A stretch of 28,064 nt of DNA from Treponema sp. (GCA_016294105.1 JAEDCN010000033.1:1-28064), one strand, 5' to 3'; positions 1 to 8,979 are shown, counted from the stretch's first letter. Notes: generated by a model from the sequence alone, not told the origin. Program-made: numbers and translations.

Positions 1-139
1 CCTCGCACTTCGCTACGCTCACAGTTCGGCTGTGCAGGGAACCTCCCAGCCACCTCCTATTCTTTCGTTTATTTGGCTCTACTGCTAGACAGATGGGGTT
101 TCTAAGTAATGCTGGGGAAGGAGGTGTCCCCTCCTAAAT
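1..139. other. Non-coding left edge downstream of hflX
   Basis: No convincing gene is visible. A short inverted repeat (CACAG at 20-24, CTGTG at 30-34) and a GGGGA/TCCCC pair (114-118 with 127-131) are present. Neither is followed by a T-run in the hflX direction, so I do not call an hflX terminator. The motif GGGAAGGAGGTGT around 115-127 recurs at about 23938-23950, also in intergenic DNA. Confidence 0.4.
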
Positions 140-1405
140 TCATTCTTCCCAGATATAATTTTCCAGTTGAGCTTGGAGGCCGCTGGAGGAGCCAGGGCGG
201 GCGGTGAAGTGGATGTGGGTGTCGAGCCATTGTTCTTCTAGGATAACGCCTTGCTGGCGGATTTGTTCTAGGAGCTTTACCTGTGTCAAGGGGATTTTGT
301 AGGTGGCAATTGGACCCGCCAGCTCTTGGGCAATGGCTTCCATCAGTTGGGGGAGGCCCGCCCCTGTGATGGCGCTGACTTCTATGGCGTTTGGGAAGCT
401 GTTTTGTAGGGTGGTGCGACGTAAATCCAGTTTTTCTAGCTGGTCAGTCTTGTTCAGTACAATGAGCCGATTGTTGTCTGTGGCTCCAATTTCTTCTAGA
501 ACCTGACAAACCGTATTGTATTGCTCCACTGCAGACACATCAGCGGCATCCACCACCACCAGCAATAATTGAGCCTGCACTGCTTCTTCCAGAGTGGATT
601 TGAAGGCATCAACCAAACTGTGGGGAAGGTTGCTGATAAAGCCAACGGTATCCGTTAAAAGTAGGCCTGTGCCACCTGCAATGGAAAGGCGGCGGGTGGT
701 GGGGTCTAAGGTGGCAAAGAGCTTGTCTTGAGCCAGTACTTGGGAGCCGGTGAGGGCGTTCAGTAGGCTTGATTTTCCGGCGTTGGTGTAGCCCACCAAG
801 GCACAGGTTGGCAGGGGAATTTTTTCCCTCCGCTTTCGTTGGGTTTGCCGTTCCTGAACTACCTTTTCTAGCTCCCGCTTTACCTGCACAATGCGACTTT
901 GAATGCTTCGTCTGTCTAGTTCCAGCTTTGTTTCTCCGGCTCCTTTGGAACCGTAGCTTCCGCCTCGTTGCCGTGCCATGTCGCCATAGGAATGGGCTAG
1001 TCGTGGCAGTGAATAGGTAAGCTGGGCTAGTTCTACCTGCAGAACTGCCTCCTTAGTTCTGGCTCGTTGGGCAAAGATACGTAAAATCACTTCTTGACGG
1101 TCAAAGACGGGGATGCCAGCCAAGGTTTCCCAGTTCCGCTGGCGAGTGGGGGTAATTTCCGTGTCAAAGATGATGCAATCTGCTTTCTGTGCTTCCGCCA
1201 GCTGGGCGATTTCTTGAGCCTTGCCACTTCCAATACCAAAGCGGGCGATGGAGGCGGAGGAGGTTTTTTCTGGAAGGGTTACAATGTCTACAACCTCCAT
1301 GTCCAAGGTTTTCACGAGGTTTTTCAATTCCTGGGGATGCACCCACTGGGGAATCACCAAAAGACAACGAACTTTTTTCTGGGCTTCTTCTTCAACTTCG
1401 TACAT
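140..1405 (-). CDS. hflX: GTPase HflX
   Basis: A 421-residue ribosome-associated GTPase of the HflX family, which binds the large subunit and splits stalled or heat-damaged 70S ribosomes. The N-terminal HflX domain runs to about residue 195 and contains the glycine-rich family signature at 148-162 (GGSYGSKGAGETKLE), slightly divergent from the usual GGxGxRGPGE form. The G domain follows: G1 GYTNAGKS at 205-212, G2 region TLDPTTR near 232-238, G3 DTVGF at 252-256 and G4 NKTD at 318-321. Length fits the family. The ATG start lies 2 bases after the stop of the upstream helicase gene, with GGAT as a weak ribosome-binding site, so translational coupling is likely. It is the last gene of the lolA-to-hflX run. 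Identity is secure; a role in stress is family knowledge, not read from the sequence. Confidence 0.95.
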   Translation of the reverse strand: MYEVEEEAQKKVRCLLVIPQWVHPQELKNLVKTLDMEVVDIVTLPEKTSSASIARFGIGSGKAQEIAQLAEAQKADCIIFDTEITPTRQRNWETLAGIPVFDRQEVILRIFAQRARTKEAVLQVELAQLTYSLPRLAHSYGDMARQRGGSYGSKGAGETKLELDRRSIQSRIVQVKRELEKVVQERQTQRKRREKIPLPTCALVGYTNAGKSSLLNALTGSQVLAQDKLFATLDPTTRRLSIAGGTGLLLTDTVGFISNLPHSLVDAFKSTLEEAVQAQLLLVVVDAADVSAVEQYNTVCQVLEEIGATDNNRLIVLNKTDQLEKLDLRRTTLQNSFPNAIEVSAITGAGLPQLMEAIAQELAGPIATYKIPLTQVKLLEQIRQQGVILEEQWLDTHIHFTARPGSSSGLQAQLENYIWEE

Positions 1406-1407
1406 GG

Positions 1408-3819
1408 CTATCTATCCGTAATCATCAGCTGACTTTGGTATTCTGGCATAAATTGCTTTTCTGCTCCAGTCTCAAATTTCACCACCACCACAAACTCTTC
1501 CTCTTCCACACGGGTACGCACAATGCCACCGTAGCCGTAATCGTCGTGATACACGGTGCGTCCCACCTTCCACTTGGCAGCCAGAGGATGACTTTCTATG
1601 GCAGGTTTTGCCTTTTGCTGACCTTGCTCCCGACGGAGGGCCTTGTAGCTGTAGGGAATTTCTCCCAAGTGGCGAAGATGGTGCTCCTTGATTTCCAGCA
1701 AAAAGGGACTGGGCATCATTTCCTCTAGGTGACCAAAGCGGATTCGTTTTCGGCAAGAGGTCAGCAAAAGCTGGTTCTGGGCTCTGGTAACGCCTACGTA
1801 AAAAAGTCGGCGCTCCTCCTCCAAATCCTCCTCCTTTTTATCCTGCCGTGGGAATACTCCCAGTTCCAAGCCTGTCAAAATAACTCTGGGAAACTCCAAT
1901 CCCTTGGTGTTGTGAACGGTAATGAGGGTGACTGCATCCTGGTTTTCATCCTCCCGATTTTCCAGTGTCCTATCCAGCTGAATGTGGTCAAGAAAGTCCA
2001 GCAAACCTGCCATGGTCATGGGATAGAGCACCGCACTATTGGCTAATTCCTGCAGGTTTGCCACCCGCTGAGTGCCAGCCACCTCGTCTTGCAATGTGTG
2101 GTAGGCAATAAGGCCACTGAGCTCGTTGAGCTGCTCCACAAAATAAGAGAGCTTTTTCTTGGGACTTTTCCGTGCAGGCAGATTTTCTTGGACAGTTTCC
2201 TCCTCAGAATTTGGAACCAAATCAGCTGAACTTTGTAATTCCTGTAAATCCTGATAAAACAAGGTGTCTACTTGGTTTGCCAATTCCTCCACTGGCAAAA
2301 GCTGTTTTTTATTGGAATCCTCATCCAAAAGGCTCGAAAGATTTTCCATCAGGGAGAGAAAATCCGCCAAGCCTGTCTTTGCTTTTTTTGTGGCTCCAGG
2401 TATCTCCAGCTTGCTGGCTGCCAAAAAGTTTCCGTTAGCGTGGGCTTTTGCCAGCTCCACAATTTTGTCCTGGGTTTTATCCCCAATTCCTCGTGAAGGC
2501 TTGTTTACAATACGGCGGAAGGCAATTTCATCCTGGGGATTTGCCACCAAGGACAGGATTGCCAGTGCATCTTTAATTTCTTCTCGGTCGTAGAATTTCA
2601 AGGTGCCTACAATGGTGTAGGGAATTTTTCGGTGAAGGAACTCCGTCTCAAATCCCAAGGATTGAGCGTTTGTTCGATACAGCACCGCCCAATCGCTGTA
2701 GGGAATACCCTTTTCGTAGGCTTTTTGAATCACATCGGCACAAAAGGCAGTTTCGTCCTGGGAGTTGTCCAAAAAGGTGAGAGCAGGCAAGGCACCTGCA
2801 GGGCGAGTGGGCTTGAGGCTCTTGTCAAAGCGATCGGTGTTGTGGCAGATGGAATCGTTGGCGGTGGTGAGGATTTGGGGCGTGGATCGATAATTTTTTT
2901 CCAGCTTGATAATGTCCGTATTCTGAAACTGCTTGGGAAAATTCAAGATGTTTTGTACTTCCGCCCCACGGAAGCTGTAGATTGACTGGTCATCGTCTCC
3001 CACCACACACACATAGGTGTCATCTCCCACTAAATGACGCAGCAGCTTGAATTGGGCTGTGTTGGAGTCCTGATACTCATCCACCATAATGACGCTGAAT
3101 CGGCGGTGCATATGCTGTCGAATGAGCTCATCCTGCTCCATCAATGTAACAGGAAGCATAATCAAGTCCCCAAAGTCAATGTTGCCAGTTTCTCTCAAAC
3201 GCTGCTGGTAGGCTTGGTATGCTCTGGGAAAAATCTCGGAGGAATCGATGGTGTACAGCTCTGGGGAATCTGGCTCCCAGCAATAATCCTTTGCACGGGC
3301 AATTTTTCCTGCCAAAGCCTTTGCTTCCTGACGATTTAGCTGAGGCATGGCCTGATGCATCAGAGTGGCAGAATCCTCATCGTCGTAGACGGTAAAATTC
3401 TTGTGGATTCCCGCCTTGTCTGTATATTGACGAAGGAACCAGGAGCCAAAGGAATGGAAGGTTCTCAGGCTGGCGTGAACAGAACGTGGCTCTAAAAAAT
3501 GGGCTCGTTCGGCCATTTCTTGGGCAGCCTTTTTTGTAAAGGTAACGGCAAGGATGGAGTAGGGATCCACCTTTTTTTCACCAATGAGATAGGCGATTTT
3601 TGTGGTGATAACACGAGTTTTTCCAGAGCCAGCTCCCGCCAAAATCAGCAGAGACTTTCCTTGGTGAACAACTGCCTGTCGCTGCTCCTCGTTCAAAACG
3701 GAAAGGTATTCCTCTGTGGTGGGATGACTGCGACTTCCGCTGGTGGGCTGGCTCTTTTGTTTTGCAGGGGGAGGAAGCTGGGCTCCATCTTCTGGGATGG
3801 AATCCCCTTCCAGGCTCAT
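1408..3819 (-). CDS. pcrA: UvrD/PcrA-type superfamily 1 DNA helicase
   Basis: An 803-residue 3'-5' SF1A helicase used in nucleotide excision repair, clearing replication conflicts and stripping proteins from DNA. Visible motifs are the Q motif (LNEEQRQAV, 42-50), Walker A AGAGSGKT (61-68), motif Ia TFTKKAA (93-99), motif II VDEYQDS (246-252), motif III GDDDQSIYSFRGA (274-286), motif V TVHNTKGLEF and motif VI YVGVTRAQ. The C-terminal end (GRTVYHDDYGYG onwards) resembles the Tudor-like tail of PcrA/UvrD, which contacts RNA polymerase in studied relatives. A stretch at about 500-560 rich in E, D, Q and K separates subdomains and is less conserved. Its ATG overlaps the rimO stop by four bases (ATGA), indicating coupling. 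Whether to call it UvrD, PcrA or Rep cannot be settled from sequence alone. Confidence 0.9.
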   Translation of the reverse strand: MSLEGDSIPEDGAQLPPPAKQKSQPTSGSRSHPTTEEYLSVLNEEQRQAVVHQGKSLLILAGAGSGKTRVITTKIAYLIGEKKVDPYSILAVTFTKKAAQEMAERAHFLEPRSVHASLRTFHSFGSWFLRQYTDKAGIHKNFTVYDDEDSATLMHQAMPQLNRQEAKALAGKIARAKDYCWEPDSPELYTIDSSEIFPRAYQAYQQRLRETGNIDFGDLIMLPVTLMEQDELIRQHMHRRFSVIMVDEYQDSNTAQFKLLRHLVGDDTYVCVVGDDDQSIYSFRGAEVQNILNFPKQFQNTDIIKLEKNYRSTPQILTTANDSICHNTDRFDKSLKPTRPAGALPALTFLDNSQDETAFCADVIQKAYEKGIPYSDWAVLYRTNAQSLGFETEFLHRKIPYTIVGTLKFYDREEIKDALAILSLVANPQDEIAFRRIVNKPSRGIGDKTQDKIVELAKAHANGNFLAASKLEIPGATKKAKTGLADFLSLMENLSSLLDEDSNKKQLLPVEELANQVDTLFYQDLQELQSSADLVPNSEEETVQENLPARKSPKKKLSYFVEQLNELSGLIAYHTLQDEVAGTQRVANLQELANSAVLYPMTMAGLLDFLDHIQLDRTLENREDENQDAVTLITVHNTKGLEFPRVILTGLELGVFPRQDKKEEDLEEERRLFYVGVTRAQNQLLLTSCRKRIRFGHLEEMMPSPFLLEIKEHHLRHLGEIPYSYKALRREQGQQKAKPAIESHPLAAKWKVGRTVYHDDYGYGGIVRTRVEEEEFVVVVKFETGAEKQFMPEYQSQLMITDR

Positions 3820-5228
3820 ACAATGGCTCCCGTAAGATCCACGCCACTGCTACCTGTTACCAAGACGGAAACCATCTTACCGCTAGCCACAAGGTGAGCT
3901 TGTTCTTCCAGATCGTAGCTTACTACCACCGCTCCATCTACTTCGGGAGCCTGGAACCAGCAACGACCAATGGCCAATCCGTTTCCTTCTCCGTCACCAC
4001 CTTCAATCACCTCTTCAATAAGCACATCGTAGGTGCGACCTGTTCGTTGGGCCAGTCGTTTTGCAGTGATTTCTTCCTGAAGTTGCTGCAGGGCCTTGTT
4101 TCGTTTTTCTGCCACTTTTTTTGGAACCTGATTTTTCATGGTGGCTGCAGGAGTGTCCTCTTCCTTGCTGTAGGTAAAGCTTCCTGCCCAATCTGGCTCT
4201 ATACCCCGGATAAAATTCAAGGTGTCTTCTGCATTTTGGTCTGTTTCACCAGGAAAGCCCACCAAGAAGGTGGTGCGAAGGGCTGGTTCTCCCAAGCTAG
4301 TGCTGTGGAGACCACTTCGGATTTTACGTACCAATTCCGTGTATTCAACGCCAGTACCAGTACGGTTCATGGTCTTGATGATGCTGTCGCAGCCACTTTG
4401 AAAGGGAATGTCAAAGTAGGGCAAAAGTCGTGGATCCTTTGCCATAACAGGCAGAATGTCCAGCGGAAAGTGGTCGGGATGAATGTATAAAAGTCGAAGC
4501 CAGAATTTTCCTTCTAGCTGGGAGATTCCCTGCAAAAGCTTTGCCAAGGGACTTAATTCTGTGCCAGTTCCGTCAAACTGGCTCCAAATTTCCTTTTTGT
4601 GAGGATGAGCACCATCCATACCAAAGGCTGCAGAATCCTGCCCTACAAGGTTTATTTCCACAATGCCTCTGGCCACTAAGGATTTAATTTCCTCGATAAT
4701 ATCTTGGGCTGGACGGCTTCGCATATTGCCACGAATCAAAGGAATGGCACAGAAGGTACAACGGTTGTCGCAGCCTTCCGTAATCTTTACATAGGCAGAA
4801 CCAGGGAAGGAAAGCAATTCCTCTCGCTCCCCACAGCAAACTCCCTGTTGCTCGTAGGTTTCTACAGGACGGCATCCCTCTGTCATGGAATCAATTACAG
4901 CATCAATGGCAGACAAATCACCGTTCCCGATAATTCCGTCGGCTTCAGGCAGGTCTTCTGCCAAACTTTCGGCATAGCGCTCAGACAAGCAGCCTGCCAG
5001 CAAAACCTTTGCCTTGGGATAACTTGTCTTTGCATCGATTACTGCTTCCAAAGATTCACGTTTGGCACTTTCAATAAAGCCACAAGAGTTTACGATAATG
5101 AGGTCGGCTTCTTCTGGGGTATCAACCCGCTTCATTCCCTTGTGAATCAGGCGAGTGAGAATCAATTCACCGTCAATCTGGTTTTTTGCACATCCGTGCT
5201 GATCAAGAAAAAAACTAGTCAAGGCCAA
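3816..5228 (-). CDS. rimO: Ribosomal protein uS12 methylthiotransferase RimO
   Basis: A 470-residue radical-SAM methylthiotransferase that adds a methylthio group to the conserved aspartate of ribosomal protein uS12. The N-terminal UPF0004 domain has Cys13, Cys49 and Cys80 for the auxiliary [4Fe-4S] cluster. The radical-SAM CxxxCxxC motif is EGCDNRCTFC, with Cys153, Cys157 and Cys160. A C-terminal TRAM domain occupies roughly the last 65 residues. The N-terminus (FFLDQHGCAKNQ) is typical of RimO rather than MiaB. The start is a TTG; it is supported because it places the first cysteine motif at the usual distance and overlaps the end of the upstream rodZ-like gene by 14 bases. The gene sits between an envelope gene and a helicase gene, so co-transcription rather than shared function probably explains the neighbours. 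Confidence 0.94.
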   Translation of the reverse strand: MALTSFFLDQHGCAKNQIDGELILTRLIHKGMKRVDTPEEADLIIVNSCGFIESAKRESLEAVIDAKTSYPKAKVLLAGCLSERYAESLAEDLPEADGIIGNGDLSAIDAVIDSMTEGCRPVETYEQQGVCCGEREELLSFPGSAYVKITEGCDNRCTFCAIPLIRGNMRSRPAQDIIEEIKSLVARGIVEINLVGQDSAAFGMDGAHPHKKEIWSQFDGTGTELSPLAKLLQGISQLEGKFWLRLLYIHPDHFPLDILPVMAKDPRLLPYFDIPFQSGCDSIIKTMNRTGTGVEYTELVRKIRSGLHSTSLGEPALRTTFLVGFPGETDQNAEDTLNFIRGIEPDWAGSFTYSKEEDTPAATMKNQVPKKVAEKRNKALQQLQEEITAKRLAQRTGRTYDVLIEEVIEGGDGEGNGLAIGRCWFQAPEVDGAVVVSYDLEEQAHLVASGKMVSVLVTGSSGVDLTGAIV

Positions 5229-6303
5229 TTACCACCAATTTATAAGCTCCGGGAGCTTCACGCACCCATTTAATATCTTCTGCTACAACCTGTCCTGCCT
5301 TACCCATTTCAAGGTCGTAGTGCTGGACTCCAGCCTGCACCTGAATCTTTGCTGCATTAATATTAGACAACCATAGACGAACACCGTTGCTGGACTGAAT
5401 GGTAAGCAGGTCTCCTGCAGTGTAATAATCCTCCACCTCCTCCTGAGAGTCGATTTTATAACGAATCATACAGGCTGCACGAACGGTAATAGTTGTGGTA
5501 AAGGGATAGGCTCTATTGTCTTCGTGGATGGCGTACCGCTGGTTAGCCACTTGAGAGGATTCTGGAATACTTTCCATATCTGTTTGGGCTGAGGCTGCAA
5601 GGCTCTTGTCCTTCAGCACCACACGGACTTCAGCTCCACGGCTGGCATCACTGCGGGAAATATCAGAAAGATACACAATGATTTCTGCTCCACCTTGACC
5701 GTCAATGTCCAGCTCTCGCTCCTCGCTAAGCTCCAAAGTTTGGGTTCCTGCAGGAGTGATGATTTGTAGCTCGTTTAGGGTTTGACCAATAATCAAATCG
5801 ATGTTGCCCTCTGTGGAGGGTACTGCAATAATATCTCCCTTGTACACTCGCTTTGTGAAGGGCTGGTCGGTAAGCTCATGGCGATTTTTATCTATTTCGC
5901 TGGATAAGACGGTGGTGCCGTCAATAATTTCTTCCTTGTTGAAGAAAATGAGCCACACTGCAATTCCTGCTCCAATGACCAAAAGCGCAATGGCAGTAAT
6001 AATCAGTGGAATCAAAAACTTTGGCCGTGACCGCTGTAGCAGAGATGGGGGAATAGGAGCTTCTTGAATTTTCTTTGCACGATACAGAGAGGTAATACGT
6101 CCCACATCCACCTCAAGGTATTCTGCATAATTTCTCAAAAAGCCTGTTAAATATGTTTCGCTGGGAAATATATCAAGCTGCTCTTGTTCCAGTGCCTGAA
6201 GATATGTTTTTGAAATGACTGTCTCGTTGGCTGCTGTTTCGATATCAATATTTTTTCGCTCCCGAGCCTCTCTCAGGAGCTTTCCAAAGCTTTCCATTGC
6301 CAT
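5215..6303 (-). CDS. rodZ: RodZ-like helix-turn-helix membrane protein
   Basis: A 362-residue protein with the RodZ architecture: an N-terminal Xre-type helix-turn-helix (about residues 5-72, with the family stretch FPSETYLTGFLRNYA), a short basic linker, one transmembrane helix at about 96-121, and an extracytoplasmic C-terminal region. RodZ links MreB filaments to the cell-wall synthesis machinery in other bacteria. The periplasmic part is longer than usual and seems to hold two beta-rich modules, one at about 140-235 and the DUF4115-like one at about 265-355. The cytoplasmic HTH is thought to bind MreB rather than DNA. The start ATG at 6303 has AAAGGA about 13 bases upstream, rather far; an ATG two codons later is possible. 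The gene lies 18 bases after lolA. Confidence 0.82.
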   Translation of the reverse strand: MAMESFGKLLREARERKNIDIETAANETVISKTYLQALEQEQLDIFPSETYLTGFLRNYAEYLEVDVGRITSLYRAKKIQEAPIPPSLLQRSRPKFLIPLIITAIALLVIGAGIAVWLIFFNKEEIIDGTTVLSSEIDKNRHELTDQPFTKRVYKGDIIAVPSTEGNIDLIIGQTLNELQIITPAGTQTLELSEERELDIDGQGGAEIIVYLSDISRSDASRGAEVRVVLKDKSLAASAQTDMESIPESSQVANQRYAIHEDNRAYPFTTTITVRAACMIRYKIDSQEEVEDYYTAGDLLTIQSSNGVRLWLSNINAAKIQVQAGVQHYDLEMGKAGQVVAEDIKWVREAPGAYKLVVIGLD

Positions 6304-6321
6304 GTAGTTTTGAGCCGTCCT

Positions 6322-7029
6322 TTATTCTGAAAATAAAAAGTTGTTGAAATTATTTGCATCTGATGGGGCATCGTATACAAATCTTTGATCTGGAATATTT
6401 TGATTCAAGCTATAGTTGTAAAAATAAAATACAAAGGTCTGCCCCTGAGTGGTTAGGGCTTCTACCTGACGAATAAGCTTTGTCTCAGGTACAATGGCCA
6501 GCTTGATACGACGGAATCCCTCAGATGAGTTTCTGGGATAGAGTATCAGCTTGATAACCTGCTCTGGGTTACTTTCGCTTAGGGGAACAGGATCTTGTCC
6601 CACCTCGTAGGCCACTGAGTAATAGCGACTCAGCAGAGCCAATCCCTGGGGAGTAGCTAAATTCATGCCCGCTTGGTCAGAGGAAGATGAAACTGACTGC
6701 TTAAGGTTGGAGGAAATGCCTGGCAAATGGATGGTAAGGGTATCTCCATTAAACAGGATAACCTGTTCCTTGGGGTTGGAAAAATCAATCCGCAAAAGGT
6801 TTGGCCGCTTGAAGGAAACCTGTCCCTGCATTTGGCTCCGGCCAGCGGTAATGTTCATGGTAGCTTCATAGTCCCTGATTGTCCCATAGTATTCAGAAAC
6901 GGACTGGAAAAAGCTGGCTGCTGTGGTAATGTTCTGAGCAGAAAGCTGGACAATGCCACCCAACAGCAAAATTATTACAATAAAAATAGTTTGAAGGTTA
7001 TGTTTTTTTGTCAAGTGTATGCTCTCCAT
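6322..7029 (-). CDS. lolA: LolA-like outer-membrane lipoprotein carrier
   Basis: A 235-residue exported protein of the LolA family, periplasmic chaperones that carry lipoproteins from the inner to the outer membrane. It starts with KK, a hydrophobic run (TIFIVIILLLGGIVQL) and a likely SAQ cleavage site. The mature part begins AASFFQSVSEYYGTIRDYEATM and continues with the LolA-like pattern of an early GQVSFKRPNLLRIDFSNP strand. An open reading frame extends upstream to a TTG at 7089, but a good promoter (7043-7071) lies inside that extension, so transcription would begin downstream of it. I therefore choose the ATG at 7029, preceded by GGAAA. It is the first gene of the five-gene run to hflX. 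Spirochaetes are lipoprotein-rich, which fits. Confidence 0.8.
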   Translation of the reverse strand: MESIHLTKKHNLQTIFIVIILLLGGIVQLSAQNITTAASFFQSVSEYYGTIRDYEATMNITAGRSQMQGQVSFKRPNLLRIDFSNPKEQVILFNGDTLTIHLPGISSNLKQSVSSSSDQAGMNLATPQGLALLSRYYSVAYEVGQDPVPLSESNPEQVIKLILYPRNSSEGFRRIKLAIVPETKLIRQVEALTTQGQTFVFYFYNYSLNQNIPDQRFVYDAPSDANNFNNFLFSE

Positions 7030-7042
7030 ATATACAGTTTCC

Positions 7043-7071
7043 ATATTAGAGAAGAAAGGGGGTAAAGTCAA
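7043..7071 (-). promoter_or_regulatory. Promoter for lolA-rodZ-rimO-pcrA-hflX
   Basis: On the minus strand: -35 TTGACT (7071-7066), 17-base spacer, -10 TAATAT (7048-7043). The expected start point is about 7036, only some 7 bases before the lolA ATG at 7029. This rules against the longer lolA reading frame and gives a very short leader. Confidence 0.65.
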
Positions 7072-7140
7072 GCAAGGGGAATTTGACAAAATTGTTTCCC
7101 TGCAAGAAATAGCGTAATTTGCCGACGGGAACTTCAGCTT

Positions 7141-7174
7141 AAAAAAGGGCTACCCCAGTGTGGAGTAGCCCTTT
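7141..7174 (-). terminator. Rho-independent terminator of groEL
   Basis: A perfect 10-bp stem (AAAGGGCTAC at 7144-7153 with GTAGCCCTTT at 7165-7174) is followed on the minus strand by six T residues (complement of 7141-7146). It lies about 50 bases after the groEL stop, and separates groEL from lolA. Confidence 0.88.
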
Positions 7175-7225
7175 GTATCACTACTTATACGTAGCTTTTA
7201 TCCGATGCTTTTCTGGATTGTGGAA

Positions 7226-8866
7226 TTAATACATTCCGTCCATGCCACCCATACCACCAGCAGGAGGCATCATGGGAGGATTCTTCTCAGGCAGGTCGGT
7301 AATAGCACATTCTGTAGTCAGCAGGAGGCTTGCAACAGAAGCGGCATTCTGCAGTGCAGAACGAGTTACCTTTGCGGGGTCAATGATACCAGCGGCAACC
7401 ATGTCTTTCCACTCCATCTTTGCAGCATCAAAGCCAACACCCTTCTTCTCGTGCTTGGCCTTGTCAGCAATAACGGCTCCGTCCAAACCAGCGTTTTCAG
7501 CAATCTGGCGGATAGGCTCCTCCAAAGCACGCTTTACAATCTTGAAGCCCACCTTGGCATCATCGCTGAGCTCGGAAGTATCAGCCTTCTCCAAGCACTC
7601 TGCAACCTGAATCAATGCCAATCCACCACCAGCTACGATACCTTCTTCCAAGGCAGCTCGTGTTGCAGACAATGCATCCTCTACACGGTGCTTCTTTTCT
7701 TTCATTTCGACTTCAGTTACTGCACCAATGTTGATAACAGCTACACCGCCAGAAATCTTTGCCAAGCGTTCCTTCAGCTTTTCCTTGTCGTACTCGCTGG
7801 TAGCTTCTTCAATCTGATGCTTGATTTGACCAACACGCTCTTTGATTTCCTTTGCATTACCAGCACCGTCTACGATGGTGGTATTGTCCTTGTCAATCTT
7901 TACGCTCTTAGCCTGTCCCAACTGAGAAAGCTCTGTGGTTTCCAACTTAAGACCCAAATCCTCGGTAATAACCTGTCCACCTGTGAGGATTGCAATGTCT
8001 TCCAGCATAGCCTTGCGACGATCACCAAATCCAGGAGCCTTTACAGCACAGGTCTTCAGTACACCACGAAGGTTGTTTACGATAAGTGTAGCAAGAGCCT
8101 CTCCGTCCATGTCTTCACAGATGATAACCAAGGGCTTTCCAGCCTGGGCAACCTTCTCCAACAAGGGCAGCAGATCCTTCATGCTAGAAATTTTCTTGTC
8201 GTGAATCAAGATGAGAGGATTGTCGAATACAGTCTCCATACGGTCACGGTCGGTAACAAAGTAGGGAGAAATGTATCCACGGTCAAACTGCATTCCCTCC
8301 ACAAAGTCTGTGGTGGTTTCCATAGTCTTGGATTCCTCTACAGTGATTACACCGTCCTTTCCAACCCGTTCGATGGCACTGGCCAAAATAGAACCGATTT
8401 CCTCGTCGTTATTTGCAGAAACAGAAGCAACATGGGAAACTTCGTCAGTTCCCTTGATTTCCTTGGAATTCTTCTTGATTTCGTCTACAGCCAACTTAAC
8501 AGCCTTGTCCATACCCTTCTTCAGCTCGATGGGAGTCATGCCAGCTGCAACAGCCTTCAAGCCTTCCCGAACCATGGAGTATGCCAAAACGGTGGCAGTG
8601 GTAGTTCCGTCGCCAGCAACATCATTTGTCTTTGTGGCAACTTCTTTCAGGAGCTGGGCTCCCATATTCTCGTAGGGATCTTCCAGTTCAACTTCCCGTG
8701 CAACAGATACTCCGTCCTTTGTAACGGTGGGAGCACCGAATTTCTTGTCCAACAACACGTTGCGTCCCTTGGGTCCCAAGGTAACCTTTACAGCCTGGGA
8801 AATCTGCTCTACACCAGACAGCAGTTTTTTGCGGGCTTCTTCATTAAAAAGCAACTGTTTTGCCAT
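7226..8866 (-). CDS. groL: 60-kDa chaperonin GroEL
   Basis: A 546-residue GroEL/Cpn60, the ATP-driven cytoplasmic folding chamber. It begins MAKQLLFNEEARKKL and has the ATP-site stretches LGPKGRNVLLD and VAGDGTTTATVLA, and ends with a glycine/methionine tail (GGMGGMDGMY), shorter than in E. coli. The reading frame runs nine codons further upstream to 8893, but the ATG at 8866 has an ideal site (AAGGAGAT, 8-base spacing) and is the family start. No groES is adjacent on either side; in most bacteria groES precedes groEL, so the co-chaperonin gene must be elsewhere if present. The gene has its own promoter, a leader inverted repeat and its own terminator, so it appears to be monocistronic. Identity is certain. 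Confidence 0.98.
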   Translation of the reverse strand: MAKQLLFNEEARKKLLSGVEQISQAVKVTLGPKGRNVLLDKKFGAPTVTKDGVSVAREVELEDPYENMGAQLLKEVATKTNDVAGDGTTTATVLAYSMVREGLKAVAAGMTPIELKKGMDKAVKLAVDEIKKNSKEIKGTDEVSHVASVSANNDEEIGSILASAIERVGKDGVITVEESKTMETTTDFVEGMQFDRGYISPYFVTDRDRMETVFDNPLILIHDKKISSMKDLLPLLEKVAQAGKPLVIICEDMDGEALATLIVNNLRGVLKTCAVKAPGFGDRRKAMLEDIAILTGGQVITEDLGLKLETTELSQLGQAKSVKIDKDNTTIVDGAGNAKEIKERVGQIKHQIEEATSEYDKEKLKERLAKISGGVAVINIGAVTEVEMKEKKHRVEDALSATRAALEEGIVAGGGLALIQVAECLEKADTSELSDDAKVGFKIVKRALEEPIRQIAENAGLDGAVIADKAKHEKKGVGFDAAKMEWKDMVAAGIIDPAKVTRSALQNAASVASLLLTTECAITDLPEKNPPMMPPAGGMGGMDGMY

Positions 8867-8890
8867 TTTCCTAAATCTCCTTCTGATAGT

Positions 8891-8916
8891 CATACTGCCG
8901 ATTTTGTGGTAGTATG
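8891..8916. repeat. Inverted repeat in groEL leader, possible heat-shock operator or RNA hairpin
   Basis: CATACTGCC (8891-8899) and GGTAGTATG (8908-8916) form a 9-bp arm with one G:T-type mismatch and an 8-base loop. It lies between the predicted groEL start point (about 8927) and the ribosome-binding site, the position CIRCE takes in many groEL genes. The sequence does not match CIRCE (TTAGCACTC-N9-GAGTGCTAA). Confidence 0.5.
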
Positions 8917-8933
8917 GTTGTTATCTTAACCTA

Positions 8934-8962
8934 AAGATATAAAATATTTTGCTGAATGGCAA
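8934..8962 (-). promoter_or_regulatory. Promoter for groEL
   Basis: On the minus strand: -35 TTGCCA (8962-8957), 17-base spacer, -10 TATCTT (8939-8934). The expected start is about 8927, giving a leader of about 60 bases that contains the inverted repeat at 8891-8916. This resembles a housekeeping sigma-70 site rather than a dedicated heat-shock sigma site. Confidence 0.55.
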
Positions 8963-8979
8963 GTAAAGTGGAGTAAGTT

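Noticed and set aside
7030..7089. 20-codon upstream extension of lolA from a TTG
   Set aside because: AGGGA does precede the TTG, but a strong -35/-10 pair (TTGACT-N17-TAATAT) lies inside the extension, and the extension would precede a standard signal peptide.
7205..8929. Long open frame (574 codons) on the plus strand opposite groEL
   Set aside because: It is the shadow of the well-supported groEL gene; its translation has no recognisable domain and no ribosome-binding site.
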